This document shows, one piece after another, positions 63,665 through 64,000 of a DNA stretch of 64,000 nucleotides. Source of the DNA: Bacteroidota bacterium (GTDB taxonomy: Bacteria > Bacteroidota > Bacteroidia > Chitinophagales > Chitinophagaceae); the NCBI GenBank assembly GCA_947452905.1, contig CANGEP010000002.1, positions 62,001 through 126,000 on the forward strand. The letters run 5' to 3'. A program made the position numbers and the translations under genes. The notes below the pieces were generated by a model, which was not told the origin of the DNA, searched no databases, and saw only the letters and a program-made list of their open reading frames with translations. Numbering within the stretch: the stretch's first letter is position 1; each line of letters starts with the position of its first letter.

Positions 63665-64000
63665 TTATTTTTTTGGAGCCTCATTAGCATCATCGAACCA
63701 AGAAGCGTATTTCACATAGTTATTGGCAATTCTATGTATTTCTCCAGTTAATAAATCTTCGCTTACTGTTTTTACTTTTTTAGCGGGTACTCCTGCATAT
63801 ATATGGCCTTCTTCTACAATGGTGCCTTCTAGTACAACAGCCCCAGCTGCTATGATGGAGTTGGAGTGAATCACACATCCATCCATCACTATACTACCCA
63901 TACCAATAAGAACATTGTCGTGAATGGTGCAGCCGTGAACCATAGCATTATGGCCAATGGAAACATTGTTGCCAATGGTAGTAGGATGTTTTTGATAAGT
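63665..64000 (-). CDS. Gamma-carbonic-anhydrase-like hexapeptide-repeat protein (5' end beyond the window)
   Basis: The frame is open from base 64000, so the gene is cut by the window edge. The visible 111 residues include left-handed beta-helix hexapeptides (TIGNNVSIGHNAMVHGCTI, VLIGMGSIVMDGCVI) and the C-terminal AGVPAKKVKTVSEDLLTG segment and helix typical of YrdA/CaiE-like gamma carbonic anhydrases. The histidines in IGHNAMVHGC are the positions of two of the zinc ligands (the third may lie upstream). An apparent start at 63943 is internal. Physiological activity of this branch is often unknown. Confidence 0.88.
   Translation of the reverse strand, partial: TYQKHPTTIGNNVSIGHNAMVHGCTIHDNVLIGMGSIVMDGCVIHSNSIIAAGAVVLEGTIVEEGHIYAGVPAKKVKTVSEDLLTGEIHRIANNYVKYASWFDDANEAPKK

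Noticed and set aside
1..64000. tRNA, rRNA, prophage or insertion sequence
   Set aside because: The spacers are mostly under 130 bp and I found no cloverleaf, rRNA motif, integrase or transposase. I cannot exclude a small non-coding RNA without expression data.

Overview
The window is AT-rich chromosomal DNA from a member of the Bacteroidota, most likely the order Chitinophagales (a Chitinophagaceae relative such as Sediminibacterium is possible, but the genus is a guess). Four things support this. Promoters carry the Bacteroidota -7 box TAnnTTTG rather than a sigma-70 -10 box. Shine-Dalgarno sequences are rare. Several gene families are typical of the phylum: a DUF4369/TlpA lipoprotein, a DUF5117-type zinc protease, a fused alpha/beta E1 dehydrogenase, a PorT-like and a GldA-like protein, and NamZ/DUF1343. 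The isocitrate dehydrogenase is long and similar to the rickettsial type. I see no rRNA, tRNA, CRISPR array, prophage or insertion sequence. Nearly the whole window is dense housekeeping sequence with short gaps.

Layout. 1-10.7 kb: the end of an unknown gene, an RND/MMPL exporter, a TlpA lipoprotein with gatB, a TonB-plug/PDZ protein, alaS, an M23 peptidase and an NTF2-like protein. 10.7-22.1 kb: an AlkA-type glycosylase, ppc, a metallo-hydrolase, the cell-shape cluster mreB-mreC-mreD-mrdA-rodA, and purD. 22.1-28.9 kb: a POT peptide transporter, a 316-bp non-coding block made of two large imperfect hairpins, acs, a divergent MFS transporter with a small membrane protein, and a GldA-like ATPase. 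28.9-39.2 kb: eno, ftsB/divIC-like, nth, korA without korB, a polysaccharide deacetylase, a BI-1 protein, the fused 2-oxoacid dehydrogenase E1, an M19 dipeptidase and prfA. 39.2-40.8 kb: two unrecognised genes (a four-helix membrane protein and a lipoprotein) that look like accessory DNA, with two inverted repeats upstream. 40.9-53.4 kb: galE, a PhoR/PhoB-like two-component system, a metallo-hydrolase, pyrD, a thiolase, namZ-nadE-apaG, icd and the PDH E2 subunit. 53.5-64.0 kb: a zinc protease, a Lys/Ala-rich histone-like protein built from 102-bp tandem repeats, a CoA-binding protein, comM, a short MutS homologue, pyrC, porT-like, ubiE/menG, rsgA, and a truncated gamma-carbonic-anhydrase-like gene at the edge.

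The genes together cover central carbon metabolism (enolase, PEP carboxylase, PDH E2, Icd, KorA, Acs, thiolase), nucleotide and NAD synthesis (PurD, PyrC, PyrD, NadE), translation (AlaS, GatB, PrfA, RsgA), wall growth (Mre/Mrd/Rod, M23, NamZ) and base-excision repair. The observations most worth following are the double hairpin at 23697-24012, six start codons that follow a perfect -7 box by only 3-4 nt (predicted leaderless mRNAs), and the putative lipoprotein hydrolase with its palindromic upstream region.
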